Of a stretch of DNA of 51,185 nt, positions 42,899 through 50,924 are shown piece after piece. The stretch spans positions 1-51,185 of the forward strand of contig NZ_VCKX01000056.1 in NCBI RefSeq assembly GCF_005889725.1, written 5' to 3'. The notes beneath the pieces are model-generated. The model did no database searches. It was not told where the DNA came from and was given only the letters and a program-made list of their open reading frames with translations. Both the position numbers and the translations under genes were made by a program. Source of the DNA: Nonomuraea zeae (GTDB taxonomy: Bacteria; Actinomycetota; Actinomycetes; Streptosporangiales; Streptosporangiaceae). How positions within the stretch are numbered: the stretch's first letter is position 1; each line of letters opens with the position of its first letter.

Positions 42899-43629
42899 AC
42901 AGGCTCCCTTTCCACGTGTCGGAGAGAGCGTATTCCGTGTTCGAGGTGCCATTGCAGATATGCGGCCACGAGCCCGCTGCACTCGCTGCGATGGCGTGAC
43001 TCCGAAGCGTCGGCGGCGGCCCAGTCGCCGCGCAGCAGCGCGGTCATGAGCCCGATCGTCTCTCCGGCGGGAACGGCCGAGCCGGCCGGCTTGCAGGCCC
43101 CGCACACGACGCCGCCGGCCACGATGGCGAACGCCCTGATCGCCGGCGCCCGGCACTTGGCGCAGGCGTCCAGCGCGGGGGCGTAGCCGGCCACGGCCAG
43201 CGAGCGCAGGAAATACGCGTCCAGCACGAGCCTGGCCTCGTGATCGCGGTCGGCCAGCGTGCGCAGCCCGCCCACCAGCAGCAGGAACTGCCGCAGCGCC
43301 GGCTCCTTCTCCCCGTGCGTCAGCCGGTCGGCCGTCTCCAGCATGGCGCTGCCGGCGGTGTAGCGGGGATAGTCGGCGGCCAGCGCCTCCCCGTAAGGTC
43401 TGAGCGTCTCCGCCTGAGTGACGACGTCGAGCGTACGCCCGGTGTGGAGCTGCAGGTCGACGTGCGTGAACGGCTCAAGCCTGGCCCCGAAGCGCGAGGT
43501 CGTCCGGCGGACACCTTTCGCCACGGCCCGGATCTTCCCCGTCCGCTTTGCCAGGATGGTGATGATACGGTCGGCCTCTCCGAGCTTCTGTGTACGCAGA
43601 ACCACGCCTTCGTCACGGTAGAGACTCAC
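42895..43629 (-). CDS. recO: DNA repair protein RecO
   Basis: A 244-residue RecO. N-terminal OB fold (SLYRDEGVVLRTQKLGEADRI opens it), helical middle, and a zinc finger with CAKC near residue 172 and CGAC near 196. RecO loads RecA with RecR in recombinational repair. Coupled to uppS, the common actinobacterial order. The 151-base gap to the divergent phosphatidyltransferase gene holds the promoters; TAGACT near 43714 is a possible -10 for the rightward one, with no clear -35. Confidence 0.96.
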   Translation of the reverse strand: MSLYRDEGVVLRTQKLGEADRIITILAKRTGKIRAVAKGVRRTTSRFGARLEPFTHVDLQLHTGRTLDVVTQAETLRPYGEALAADYPRYTAGSAMLETADRLTHGEKEPALRQFLLLVGGLRTLADRDHEARLVLDAYFLRSLAVAGYAPALDACAKCRAPAIRAFAIVAGGVVCGACKPAGSAVPAGETIGLMTALLRGDWAAADASESRHRSECSGLVAAYLQWHLEHGIRSLRHVEREPV

Positions 43630-43780
43630 TCGGACATCTTACGGCCGCTCTCTATACCGGCGGTCGGGACGTTACGGGCATGCTCTGGTGACCCGACTTT
43701 GCGTGACCCTCACTAGACTTTGACGTCTGTCCCCGCATTACCCGTTGTTCAACCCCCCGCTACTGCCTCGAAAGGGAGTC

Positions 43781-45304
43781 ATGACCCGCGTGGTCCTGCT
43801 GGGCGCCTCGCCCGGCCCCGACACCTCTCCGACCGGCCTGAGGCTGGCCGCGCTACCCGGCAATCCCTCCGTGGCCGAGCGGCTGCGCAGCCAGCTCACG
43901 ACCATGGATCCGCGACCAGCCGCGATCGAGTCAGGCGACGTGGCCGCCGCTCTGCGCGCACTGGCCGACGTCGCGGAGTCCGCAACGGAGAACCTCTTCA
44001 TCATCCCGGAAAACTCGGTGGTGCACGACGAGCTGATCTACCAGATCAGCAAGGCCAAGCGCGGCGCGCTGGCACTCGTCGCCAAGGAGCCGCGTGCGGG
44101 GGTGACCGAGGAGGCGCAGGAGGACTCCGTCCAGGAGGAGACGGTCCCGATCGACGAGGCGGAGCCCGAGATCGGCCTCAACCGCCTGGAGGGGCTGCCC
44201 GTGCGCTCGCGCGTCGGCAAGTCCCGCGTCGTGTCGGTCGGCACCGCCAACCACGCCGTGACCAGGCCCAACGCCGTTCTGCTCGGCCCGCTGCACGTGA
44301 GCGCGCGCAACGCGCCGGTCCTGGCGCAGACGTGCCGCGAGCTGGCCGAGATGGCCGACGCGTTCGGCGCGGACGACGACCTGATCCAGCTCGTCGTGTT
44401 CGGCCTGGTGCGCAACGGCGTGTCGGTCGGCATCCGCGGCCGCCGCGACCTGTTCTACCGCCGGGTCACCACCCAGGAGGAGATCAACGAGGCCGGCGCC
44501 GAGATGGCCGGCATGAACGAGGACCGGGCCAGGCTCGACAACGCGGTCAAGGGCGCGGACGGCTTCTTCACCACCTACTTCGTCTCCACCTACTCGCGCT
44601 TCATCGCCCGCTGGGCGGCCAGGCGCGGGCTGACGCCCAACCAGGTGACGCTGATCTCGATCGTGCTGGGCGTGGCCGCCGCCGCCTGCTTCGCCACCGG
44701 CGACCGGCCGTGGATGGTGGCGGGCGGCGTGCTGATCTACTTCGCCTTCGTCTTCGACTGCGTCGACGGGCAGGTCGCCCGTTACGCCCGCAAGTTCGGG
44801 GTGCTGGGGGCGTGGCTGGACGCCACGTTCGACCGGTTCAAGGAATACGTCGTCTTCGCCGGACTGGCCGTCGGCTGGGTGGTCTCCGGCAACGGCGACG
44901 ACATCTGGATCCTCGCGCTGGCCGCGATCGGCCTGCAGTCGGTGCGCCACCTGCTCGACTTCTCCTTCGGCATCTCCAACCGCCGCAAGCCCCCGTCCCC
45001 GCTGCCCACCGTGCCGCTGGACGCCCCCGACGACCGCAGCCTCCGCCAGGCACTCGTACGCCGTAAGGTGGAGCGCAGCCAGGGTCTGCGTGGCGTGCTC
45101 AAGATGTGGACGCGGGCGGGCAAGTTCCGCGCCGTCCACTGGGCGCGCAAGATGATCGTGTTCCCCATCGGCGAGCGGTTCGCGGCCATCGCGATCACCG
45201 CCGCCCTCTTCGACGCCCGGATCACCTTCCTCACGCTGGTGATCTGGGGCTCCGTCGCCGCCGCCTACACCCTCACCGGACGCCTCATGAGGTCGCTCGT
45301 ATGA
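43781..45304 (+). CDS. CDP-alcohol phosphatidyltransferase with N-terminal extension
   Basis: A 507-residue protein. The membrane part carries the complete family motif DCVDGQVARYARKFGVLGAW followed by LDATFD (all four Asp and the Gly/Ala/Arg positions), near residue 325, and several helices. About 240 N-terminal residues form a soluble domain resembling the nucleotidyl- or regulatory N-domain of actinobacterial DUF5941/phosphatidyltransferase proteins. Start ATG 43781 has AAAGGGAG upstream. The alcohol acceptor is unknown; an inositol-phosphate-type head group is plausible. ATGA overlap with the DUF5941 gene. Confidence 0.9.
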   Translation: MTRVVLLGASPGPDTSPTGLRLAALPGNPSVAERLRSQLTTMDPRPAAIESGDVAAALRALADVAESATENLFIIPENSVVHDELIYQISKAKRGALALVAKEPRAGVTEEAQEDSVQEETVPIDEAEPEIGLNRLEGLPVRSRVGKSRVVSVGTANHAVTRPNAVLLGPLHVSARNAPVLAQTCRELAEMADAFGADDDLIQLVVFGLVRNGVSVGIRGRRDLFYRRVTTQEEINEAGAEMAGMNEDRARLDNAVKGADGFFTTYFVSTYSRFIARWAARRGLTPNQVTLISIVLGVAAAACFATGDRPWMVAGGVLIYFAFVFDCVDGQVARYARKFGVLGAWLDATFDRFKEYVVFAGLAVGWVVSGNGDDIWILALAAIGLQSVRHLLDFSFGISNRRKPPSPLPTVPLDAPDDRSLRQALVRRKVERSQGLRGVLKMWTRAGKFRAVHWARKMIVFPIGERFAAIAITAALFDARITFLTLVIWGSVAAAYTLTGRLMRSLV

Positions 45305-46020
45305 TCACCGCTCCGCAGGCCATGGCCACCCCCACGCCGGACCCCGACGAGGAACGCCGCCGCATCCAGACCGCCCGCCTGCTCGCCTACCGCGACGACG
45401 GCCCGCTCGCCCACGCGCTGTCGGGCAAGCTCGGCAAGGGCCTGCCGCCCGTGCCCGCCGCGCTCATCGCCCTGCTGGCCGTCGTGGCCGTCACCGTCAC
45501 CGGCCTGCTCACCTCCGGCCCGATCCTGCTCCTGCCTGTGGCGATCATGCTGCTGCTCGTGCTGCCCACGACGCCGCGCGACCACCTGGGCCGCTTCGAC
45601 TGGCTCACGCCGCCGCTGCTGCGCGGTGCCGAGTTCTTCGCCATGATCGCGATCGGCCTGGCGGGCGGGGCGCCCAAGTGGCTGCTGTTCGTGCTGGTGT
45701 ACGTCGTGGGTTATCACACTTACGACACGGTTTACCGGACCCGGCAGAGCATCTGGCCGCCCGCGTGGGTCTTCCACGCGGGGCTCGGCTGGGAGCTGCG
45801 CCTGCTGATCATCGGGGTGGGCGCCGCCCTTGACGTGCTGACGCCCGTGCTGGCGGTTTTGACGGCGTACTTGTTCGTGCTGTTCGCGGTGGAGAGCGTG
45901 ACGAGCTGGGTGCGCCTCGACAAGGCCTCCGCCCAGGCGGGCGCCGACGCCGAACAGGACCTTGAGGCATCCCCGGAAGACGCCCTCGAACAAGCCACCG
46001 GCGAAGCAGAAAAGGGCTGA
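45301..46020 (+). CDS. DUF5941-like membrane protein
   Basis: A 239-residue protein: soluble N-terminus (EERRRIQTARLLAYRDDGPLAHA), then about five helices (VPAALIALLAVVAVTVTGLL, ILLLPVAIMLLLVL and later) and an acidic C-terminal tail. It matches the DUF5941 unit that in other actinobacteria I recall as fused to the phosphatidyltransferase; here the two are separate but coupled by ATGA. Probably works with that enzyme. Confidence 0.75.
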   Translation: MITAPQAMATPTPDPDEERRRIQTARLLAYRDDGPLAHALSGKLGKGLPPVPAALIALLAVVAVTVTGLLTSGPILLLPVAIMLLLVLPTTPRDHLGRFDWLTPPLLRGAEFFAMIAIGLAGGAPKWLLFVLVYVVGYHTYDTVYRTRQSIWPPAWVFHAGLGWELRLLIIGVGAALDVLTPVLAVLTAYLFVLFAVESVTSWVRLDKASAQAGADAEQDLEASPEDALEQATGEAEKG

Positions 46021-46048
46021 CCCGACGACCGTCTTACCTCCGTGATCC

Positions 46049-46077
46049 TGCGGCGCCGCACCCTGTGCGGCGCCGCA
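46049..46077 (+). terminator. Terminator hairpin after the DUF5941 gene
   Basis: A perfect 13-bp stem (46049-46061 with 46065-46077) and a CCT loop, 29 bases past the stop. The rest of the 276-base gap to 46297 shows only a possible -10, TAGTCT at 46235-46240. Confidence 0.85.
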
Positions 46078-46296
46078 AGTCGTTTCACCGCCTTTCGCCG
46101 GCGGCCCTCCGGGGAGACGCCCGCTGACTCTTCACCGGCTGGCCGCCGAAACGGCGCGACGTGGGCCGGTTACGTGGTCACGCAGGACACCGCGCCATCG
46201 GGTGACATCACCGCCATTCGGGGAAGTGGCCGATTAGTCTGGGGAGTCAGGGACACTCGGGCCGGGTGCCGGTCCGGCCGGAGCCGGGAGACGCGG

Positions 46297-47271
46297 ATGG
46301 CGTTCTTGTCGCGGCTGTTCAAGCGGGACGATCCGCCGGCCGAGCGGGAGGAGGCCCGTCGGCGGGGGATGAGGGACGCCCGCGAACACCCTTTAGGCGA
46401 GTTCACGAATCCGGAGTTCCAACCTTCTTATGTGACGGAGATCCGCGCCCGGGCCCGCGAACAGGTCACCGAGGTGGACCGGCGACTCGCCACCGCGCGT
46501 ACGGCGTTACTCGAGCGGGCGCTGGGCGCGCGCGAGGTCATCCTGCGGGAGCTGGGCAGGAGCGACACCCGGCCGGAGCCGGCCGCCGCCTCCGCGAACG
46601 GCCACGCCGCCACGGCCCACGACGGGTCCGAGCCGGAGCCTGACCGTCCCCGGGGCCCGCGCGAGGAGGAACGGCCGCCGGTGGATCCGTTCATCTCGAT
46701 CGCCGAGGCCAGGGTGCGGCGGGCGGAGGCGCGGCGGCGGGCCGTGGTCGAAGAGGCGAACGCCAACGTGCAGCGGGCCCGAGCCCGCATCGAGCACCTC
46801 ACCCAGGAGTGGGAGAGCGCGCTGATCGACCGCGACCACGAGGTGGAGGCCGTGCACGCCCGGGCCGAGCAGCTCATCGCGGCCTACAAGAGCGGCGTGC
46901 TCAAGGCGCATCCGCGCAAGGAGGAGATCCCGTCCCTGTGGAAGGGCGAGGTCATCGCGGTGGACGCCACGAGGGGCACTCCCGCGGCCGTCTCCGGGCG
47001 CGAGGAGATCGGGCGGATCCTGCGCGAGGTCGAGGAGCGGATCGAGGTGTGGCACGCCGAGGTCCTGCCCAGGGAGTTGCCGAGGGATTCCGCCCGGGGG
47101 CCGCGCGGCGAACGTCCCGCCGAGCTGCCGGAGGGACGGCAGCACCAGCTGTCCCCCGCCCCCTCAGGCGCCACGGACGAGCCGCCTGCCCCGGAGGCCG
47201 TGGACACCTCGGAGGGCCCAGGCCAGGCGGAGTCTCGGCGGGATCGGCGGGATCGGCAGGAAGGCGACTGA
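46297..47271 (+). CDS. Coiled-coil protein of unknown function
   Basis: A 324-residue soluble protein from ATG 46297 (MAFLSRLFKRDD), with GGGAG six bases upstream. It is rich in Arg/Glu/Ala heptads, in two helical blocks: about residues 45-90 (ARAREQVTEVDRRLATARTA) and 130-200 (EARVRRAEARRRAVVEEANA), separated by an acidic/proline linker, with a disordered Pro/Glu/Ser-rich C-terminus. No signal peptide or membrane helix. It shares one base with the next gene (TGATG), a lipoprotein. I recognise no family. Confidence 0.8.
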   Translation: MAFLSRLFKRDDPPAEREEARRRGMRDAREHPLGEFTNPEFQPSYVTEIRARAREQVTEVDRRLATARTALLERALGAREVILRELGRSDTRPEPAAASANGHAATAHDGSEPEPDRPRGPREEERPPVDPFISIAEARVRRAEARRRAVVEEANANVQRARARIEHLTQEWESALIDRDHEVEAVHARAEQLIAAYKSGVLKAHPRKEEIPSLWKGEVIAVDATRGTPAAVSGREEIGRILREVEERIEVWHAEVLPRELPRDSARGPRGERPAELPEGRQHQLSPAPSGATDEPPAPEAVDTSEGPGQAESRRDRRDRQEGD

Positions 47272-48008
47272 TGGCGGAGGAGAGCGGCGGCAAGGAGAGC
47301 CTGCGGCGGGCGTCAGGAGCGGTGGCGGTGCTGGCCCTGGCGCTGACGGGGGTGGCCGGGTGCGGCACGGAGGCCAAGGGCGTCTGCGGCGTGATCGTCG
47401 ACTCCACCAGCTACGCCGACCCCGCCACGTCGAGAGCCGACGTCACCTCGAAACTCCCGCCCTTCGCCCAGGGTTGCGACTGGATCGCCTTCGCGGCGGT
47501 CACCGGCAGCTCGGAGAGCAGCACCTGCCGCCAGGACCCGGTCGCCATCGCCGCCACCCAGGCCGAGAACCCCAACGACAACCCCATGGTCGAGGACCGC
47601 GTCAGAGCGCACCGCATCACGGAGGTGCTGCCGAGGGCGGTCAAGCTGTTCGACTGCCCCACCGAGGGCCAGGGCTCGGACGTGCTGGGCGCGCTGCGGT
47701 ACCTGGTCAAGCAGCTCAGCGCTCAGCGGCGGCCGGATCAGGCGCACCAGATCATCGTGTTCAGCGACCTGATCAACAACCGGGGCGACCTGGACATCAA
47801 CCGGCTGGACCTGAACGAGGGCGCGCGCAAGCAGAAGATCCAGGAGCTGAAGACCGCGCGCCTGCTGCCCGACCTGACCGGCTACGCGGTGACCGTCCAC
47901 GGCTTCCTGCGGGAGAAGACGTCCAGCCCTGACAGGTTCCCCCTGCTCGAAGGCTTCTGGAAGGAGGCGTTCGAGGCCGCCGGCGCCACCACCGTGGACC
48001 TGCTCTGA
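47271..48008 (+). CDS. vWA-like lipoprotein, unknown role
   Basis: A 245-residue protein. The N-terminus has a hydrophobic stretch AVAVLALALTGVAGCG with lipobox Cys near residue 31, so it is likely anchored outside the membrane. GVIVDSTSY just after it resembles a degenerate MIDAS DxSxS loop, and HQIIVFSDLINNRGDL near residue 165 resembles the later vWA SD element. So a von Willebrand A-like fold is plausible but not certain. Coupled to the coiled-coil gene before it. Confidence 0.75.
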   Translation: MAEESGGKESLRRASGAVAVLALALTGVAGCGTEAKGVCGVIVDSTSYADPATSRADVTSKLPPFAQGCDWIAFAAVTGSSESSTCRQDPVAIAATQAENPNDNPMVEDRVRAHRITEVLPRAVKLFDCPTEGQGSDVLGALRYLVKQLSAQRRPDQAHQIIVFSDLINNRGDLDINRLDLNEGARKQKIQELKTARLLPDLTGYAVTVHGFLREKTSSPDRFPLLEGFWKEAFEAAGATTVDLL

Positions 48009-48063
48009 GCGGGCTTCCGCGGACCCGGCCTCCTGTTCGCAACTGCCCGCCGGGGCTCGACCC

Positions 48064-48075
48064 GAGAGCGCTCTC
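48064..48075 (+). promoter_or_regulatory. Distal LacI-type operator
   Basis: GAGAGCGCTCTC, a perfect 12-bp palindrome with the GAGCGCTC core used by CebR/LacI-type sugar repressors, about 145 bases upstream of the glucanase start. Confidence 0.7.
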
Positions 48076-48129
48076 TCCTGTCTCTCCCCAGGGCGCATCA
48101 CAGCCGCGACTACCTGTCAGTGCGGAATA

Positions 48130-48179
48130 TTGACAGGAAGTAAGCCCTGTGTTCACATCGCCTGAGAGAGCGCTCTCTC
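48130..48179 (+). promoter_or_regulatory. GH16 gene promoter with proximal LacI-type operator
   Basis: TTGACA at 48130-48135 is a consensus -35; TCACAT (48153-48158) 17 bases on is a weak -10. GAGAGAGCGCTCTCTC (48164-48179), a perfect 16-bp palindrome, lies just past it over the likely transcription start. With the copy 100 bases upstream it suggests looping repression by a LacI-family regulator not encoded here. Confidence 0.75.
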
Positions 48180-48208
48180 TCCGCCTCCACACCCCCTCTG
48201 GAGCAAGA

Positions 48209-49606
48209 ATGACGACAACGACCCGGCACCGGCGCCGCCTGGCGGCAGTGGCCGCGGTGCTCCTGGCACTCACCGGCCTGCTCGTCAAAGTGGCCGTCAG
48301 CGCCTCCGCCACCGTCCCCGCGACTCCGTCGGGCTGGTCTCTGGTCTGGTCCGACGACTTCAACGGCAGCGCGAACACCCTGCCCTCGTCGTCCAACTGG
48401 ATCATCGACACGGGACACGCGTACCCGGGCGGCCCCGGCAACTGGGGCACCGGTGAGATCCAGAACTACACCTCCAGCACCTCCAACCTCAGCCTCGACG
48501 GCTCGGGCAACCTGCGCATCACGCCGCTGCGCAGCTCATCGGGCGAGTGGACCTCGGCCCGCATCGAGACCAGGCGGGCCGACTTCAAGCCCGCCGACGG
48601 GCGCGTCCTGCGCATCGAGAGCCGCATCCAGATGCCGAACGTGACCGGCAACGCCGCCCTCGGCTACTGGCCGGCGTTCTGGGCGCTCGGCGCGCCGTAC
48701 CGGGGGAACTACTGGAACTGGCCGGCCATCGGCGAGTTCGACATCATGGAGAACGTCAACGGCATCAACTCCGTCTGGGCCGTGCTCCACTGCGGCGTCA
48801 ACCCGGGCGGGCCGTGCAACGAGACCACCGGCCTCGGCGCCAACCGCGCCTGCCCCGGCTCCACCTGCCAGGCGGCCTACCACACCTACCGCTTCGAGTG
48901 GGACCGCAGCGTCAGCCCGAACCAGCTGCGGTGGTACGTGGACGGCCAGCAGTTCCACAGCGTGAGCCAGTCGCAGTTCGACGCGACGACCTGGAGCAAC
49001 ATGACCGGGCACGCGGGCTACTTCCTGCTGCTGAACGTGGCCATGGGCGGCGCCTTCCCCAACGCGCTGGGCGGCCAGACGCCGACGGCGGCGACCGTGC
49101 CGGGCAGGCCGATGATGGTGGACTACGTGGCGGTCTGGCAGAGCGGCACCGGCCCGACCCCGACCGTCACGCCGACCGTTCCCCCTGGGGGCGTCGACGC
49201 GCGTTCGACCATCCAGGCCGAGAGCTACCAGGCCCAGTCGGGCACCATCGTCGAGACGACCACCGACACGGGCGGCGGCCAGAACGTCGGGGCCATCTCC
49301 AACGGCGACTGGCTCCGCTTCGACGGGGTGAACTTCGGCACGGAGGCGGCCAGGCAGTTCAAGGCCAGGGTGGCCTCAGGAGCGGCGGCCGGGGTCAGCG
49401 GTCTGGTGCAGGTCCGGCTGGACAGCCCGACGGGCGCGGTCATCGGTGACTTCGCGCTGGCCAGCACGGGCGGCTGGCAGAGCTGGCGTACGGTGCCGGC
49501 GAACATCTCGGGCGTGACCGGCACGCACACGGTGTACCTGACCTTCAGCAGCGGCCAGCCGGCCGACTTCGTCAACGTCAACTGGCTCACGTTCTCGACC
49601 GCGTGA
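48209..49606 (+). CDS. Secreted GH16 glucanase with C-terminal CBM6
   Basis: A 465-residue secreted glycosidase. Signal peptide at residues 1-32 (RHRRRLAAVAAVLLALTG). The GH16 domain spans about 35-310 with the catalytic ExDxxE motif in IGEFDIMENVNG near residue 175, typical of beta-1,3(4)-glucanases such as laminarinases. A short Thr/Pro linker leads to a CBM6-like domain from about 335 (IQAESYQAQSG, GGGQNVGAISNGDW, VYLTFSSG). Start ATG 48209 has GGAG upstream; an in-frame ATG at 48149 lies in the operator region and is unlikely. Likely induced by glucan sugars through the operators upstream. Confidence 0.94.
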   Translation: MTTTTRHRRRLAAVAAVLLALTGLLVKVAVSASATVPATPSGWSLVWSDDFNGSANTLPSSSNWIIDTGHAYPGGPGNWGTGEIQNYTSSTSNLSLDGSGNLRITPLRSSSGEWTSARIETRRADFKPADGRVLRIESRIQMPNVTGNAALGYWPAFWALGAPYRGNYWNWPAIGEFDIMENVNGINSVWAVLHCGVNPGGPCNETTGLGANRACPGSTCQAAYHTYRFEWDRSVSPNQLRWYVDGQQFHSVSQSQFDATTWSNMTGHAGYFLLLNVAMGGAFPNALGGQTPTAATVPGRPMMVDYVAVWQSGTGPTPTVTPTVPPGGVDARSTIQAESYQAQSGTIVETTTDTGGGQNVGAISNGDWLRFDGVNFGTEAARQFKARVASGAAAGVSGLVQVRLDSPTGAVIGDFALASTGGWQSWRTVPANISGVTGTHTVYLTFSSGQPADFVNVNWLTFSTA

Positions 49607-49616
49607 GCCGCCCGGG

Positions 49617-49647
49617 GCAGCCGCCGAGCCCGGCGCTCGGCGGCTGC
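49617..49647. terminator. Bidirectional terminator hairpin
   Basis: A perfect 13-bp stem (49617-49629 with 49635-49647) and CCGGC loop between the convergent GH16 and membrane coiled-coil genes. Confidence 0.85.
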
Positions 49648-49654
49648 GTCCGGC

Positions 49655-50827
49655 TCAGGAGCGGGTACGGCGCCGCAGGACGATGCGTTCCGCCCAGCTC
49701 GCGGCCTCCGGGTCCCGCAGGCCCTCCACCACTCCCCCGAGATAGGCCGTCGCCAGGCTGTCGAACCCGCTGTCCAGCTGCCGCAACCGGCTGGCCCTGC
49801 GCCGGTCCACCGCCTGGAGGAACTGGGCGACGCTCTCCGCGTAGCCCGCGTCCCGCTGGTAGGCCGCCTGGGCGGCGGCGCAGGTCCTGGCCTCGGCGTC
49901 ACGCTTGGCGCGCAGCTCCCTGAGGCGGCGGTCGTTCGGGTTGTGCATCCTGCGGCCCAGGTCGGCGGCGATCAGGGCGGTGGCCACCAGGAGGGCCAGC
50001 AGGAGGATCATGGTGGGGAGCTGCCCCACGCCGTCCGAGGTGGGGCCGATCTCCTGGCCGTCCACCACCAGGGGCTTGACCAGGGCGTCCCGGCGCAGGA
50101 CGGCGACCGCGACGATCAGTCCCAGCCAGACGAGCGCCACCCCGGCCAGCAGCCAGCGGCCCTTGGCCGAGCTGCCGTGCTCCTGCCAGGACCGGAACGC
50201 CCGCCCGTACATGTGCGGGGCCACCAGCATGATCAGGGCCGCGCCCGCGGCGAGCAGGGCGGTCATCGCAACGCTGTCGCCCCAGCTGAGGATCACCTGG
50301 TAGAGGATGGGCACCTCGACGATCAGGAGGAGCAGCAGCAGGAGCGCGGCCGGCAGCCAGCGGCGGATGACCGGCCAGTGGCTGCCGGAGATGGCGATCG
50401 AGCTCGGGCGGCCGTCACCCGGCCGTCTGCTGGGCTGCTCCAGCTCGGTGACCCGGTGCTGGCTGTCGTCGAGCGCCTTACGGGCCTCGCCGAACGTGCG
50501 CTGCGACTCCGCGAGCCGGATCTTCTGCGACTCGAACTCGGCCCGCGCCTGCTGGACCTCCTGCTCCGTACGGTCCTCGATCCTGGCCAGCTCCTCCAGG
50601 CGCTCGTCCTCCAGCTCGTGGAAGCGTGGCACGCTGCCGGTCTGGAGGGTGAGCGTGTCGATCTGTCCGTCGTTGGCATGGGCGCGGCCGAGCTCCCGCT
50701 CCTCCTGGCGGCGCCGCGGCCAGTCCGGCAGGTGGTAGAGGTCGCCGTCGTACGCGACGGCCGGCGCGATGCGCGTGACCTGACCAGGCTCGGCGGGCTC
50801 GTCCTGCTTCCGGCGAATGAAGCGCAT
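49655..50827 (-). CDS. Coiled-coil membrane protein of unknown function
   Basis: A 390-residue protein from ATG 50827 (MRFIRRKQDEPAEPG), with GGGAGG upstream. Residues 70-140 form a long charged coiled coil (LEELARIEDRTEQEVQQARA). Four membrane helices follow (WLPAALLLLLLLIVEVPILY, SVAMTALLAAGAALIMLV, WLLAGVALVWLGLIVAVAVL, LPTMILLLALLVATALIAA), then a second coiled-coil C-terminus. It resembles the soluble coiled-coil protein at 46297 in style (a short N-terminal RRK/FKR segment, then charged helices) but not in sequence that I can align. Family unknown. Confidence 0.8.
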   Translation of the reverse strand: MRFIRRKQDEPAEPGQVTRIAPAVAYDGDLYHLPDWPRRRQEERELGRAHANDGQIDTLTLQTGSVPRFHELEDERLEELARIEDRTEQEVQQARAEFESQKIRLAESQRTFGEARKALDDSQHRVTELEQPSRRPGDGRPSSIAISGSHWPVIRRWLPAALLLLLLLIVEVPILYQVILSWGDSVAMTALLAAGAALIMLVAPHMYGRAFRSWQEHGSSAKGRWLLAGVALVWLGLIVAVAVLRRDALVKPLVVDGQEIGPTSDGVGQLPTMILLLALLVATALIAADLGRRMHNPNDRRLRELRAKRDAEARTCAAAQAAYQRDAGYAESVAQFLQAVDRRRASRLRQLDSGFDSLATAYLGGVVEGLRDPEAASWAERIVLRRRTRS

Positions 50828-50924
50828 CTGGCCTCCCACAGGGGGTTCTGACTTCGATGCTAAGTCCCGCCGCCGGAGACGGGGAGGAATGATGCCGGAC
50901 GCGACAAGGGGTGAGAATGGTGGC

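Noticed and set aside
48149..48208. GH16 start at ATG 48149
   Set aside because: It would place the operator inside the coding region and bury the signal peptide; ATG 48209 has GGAG upstream.
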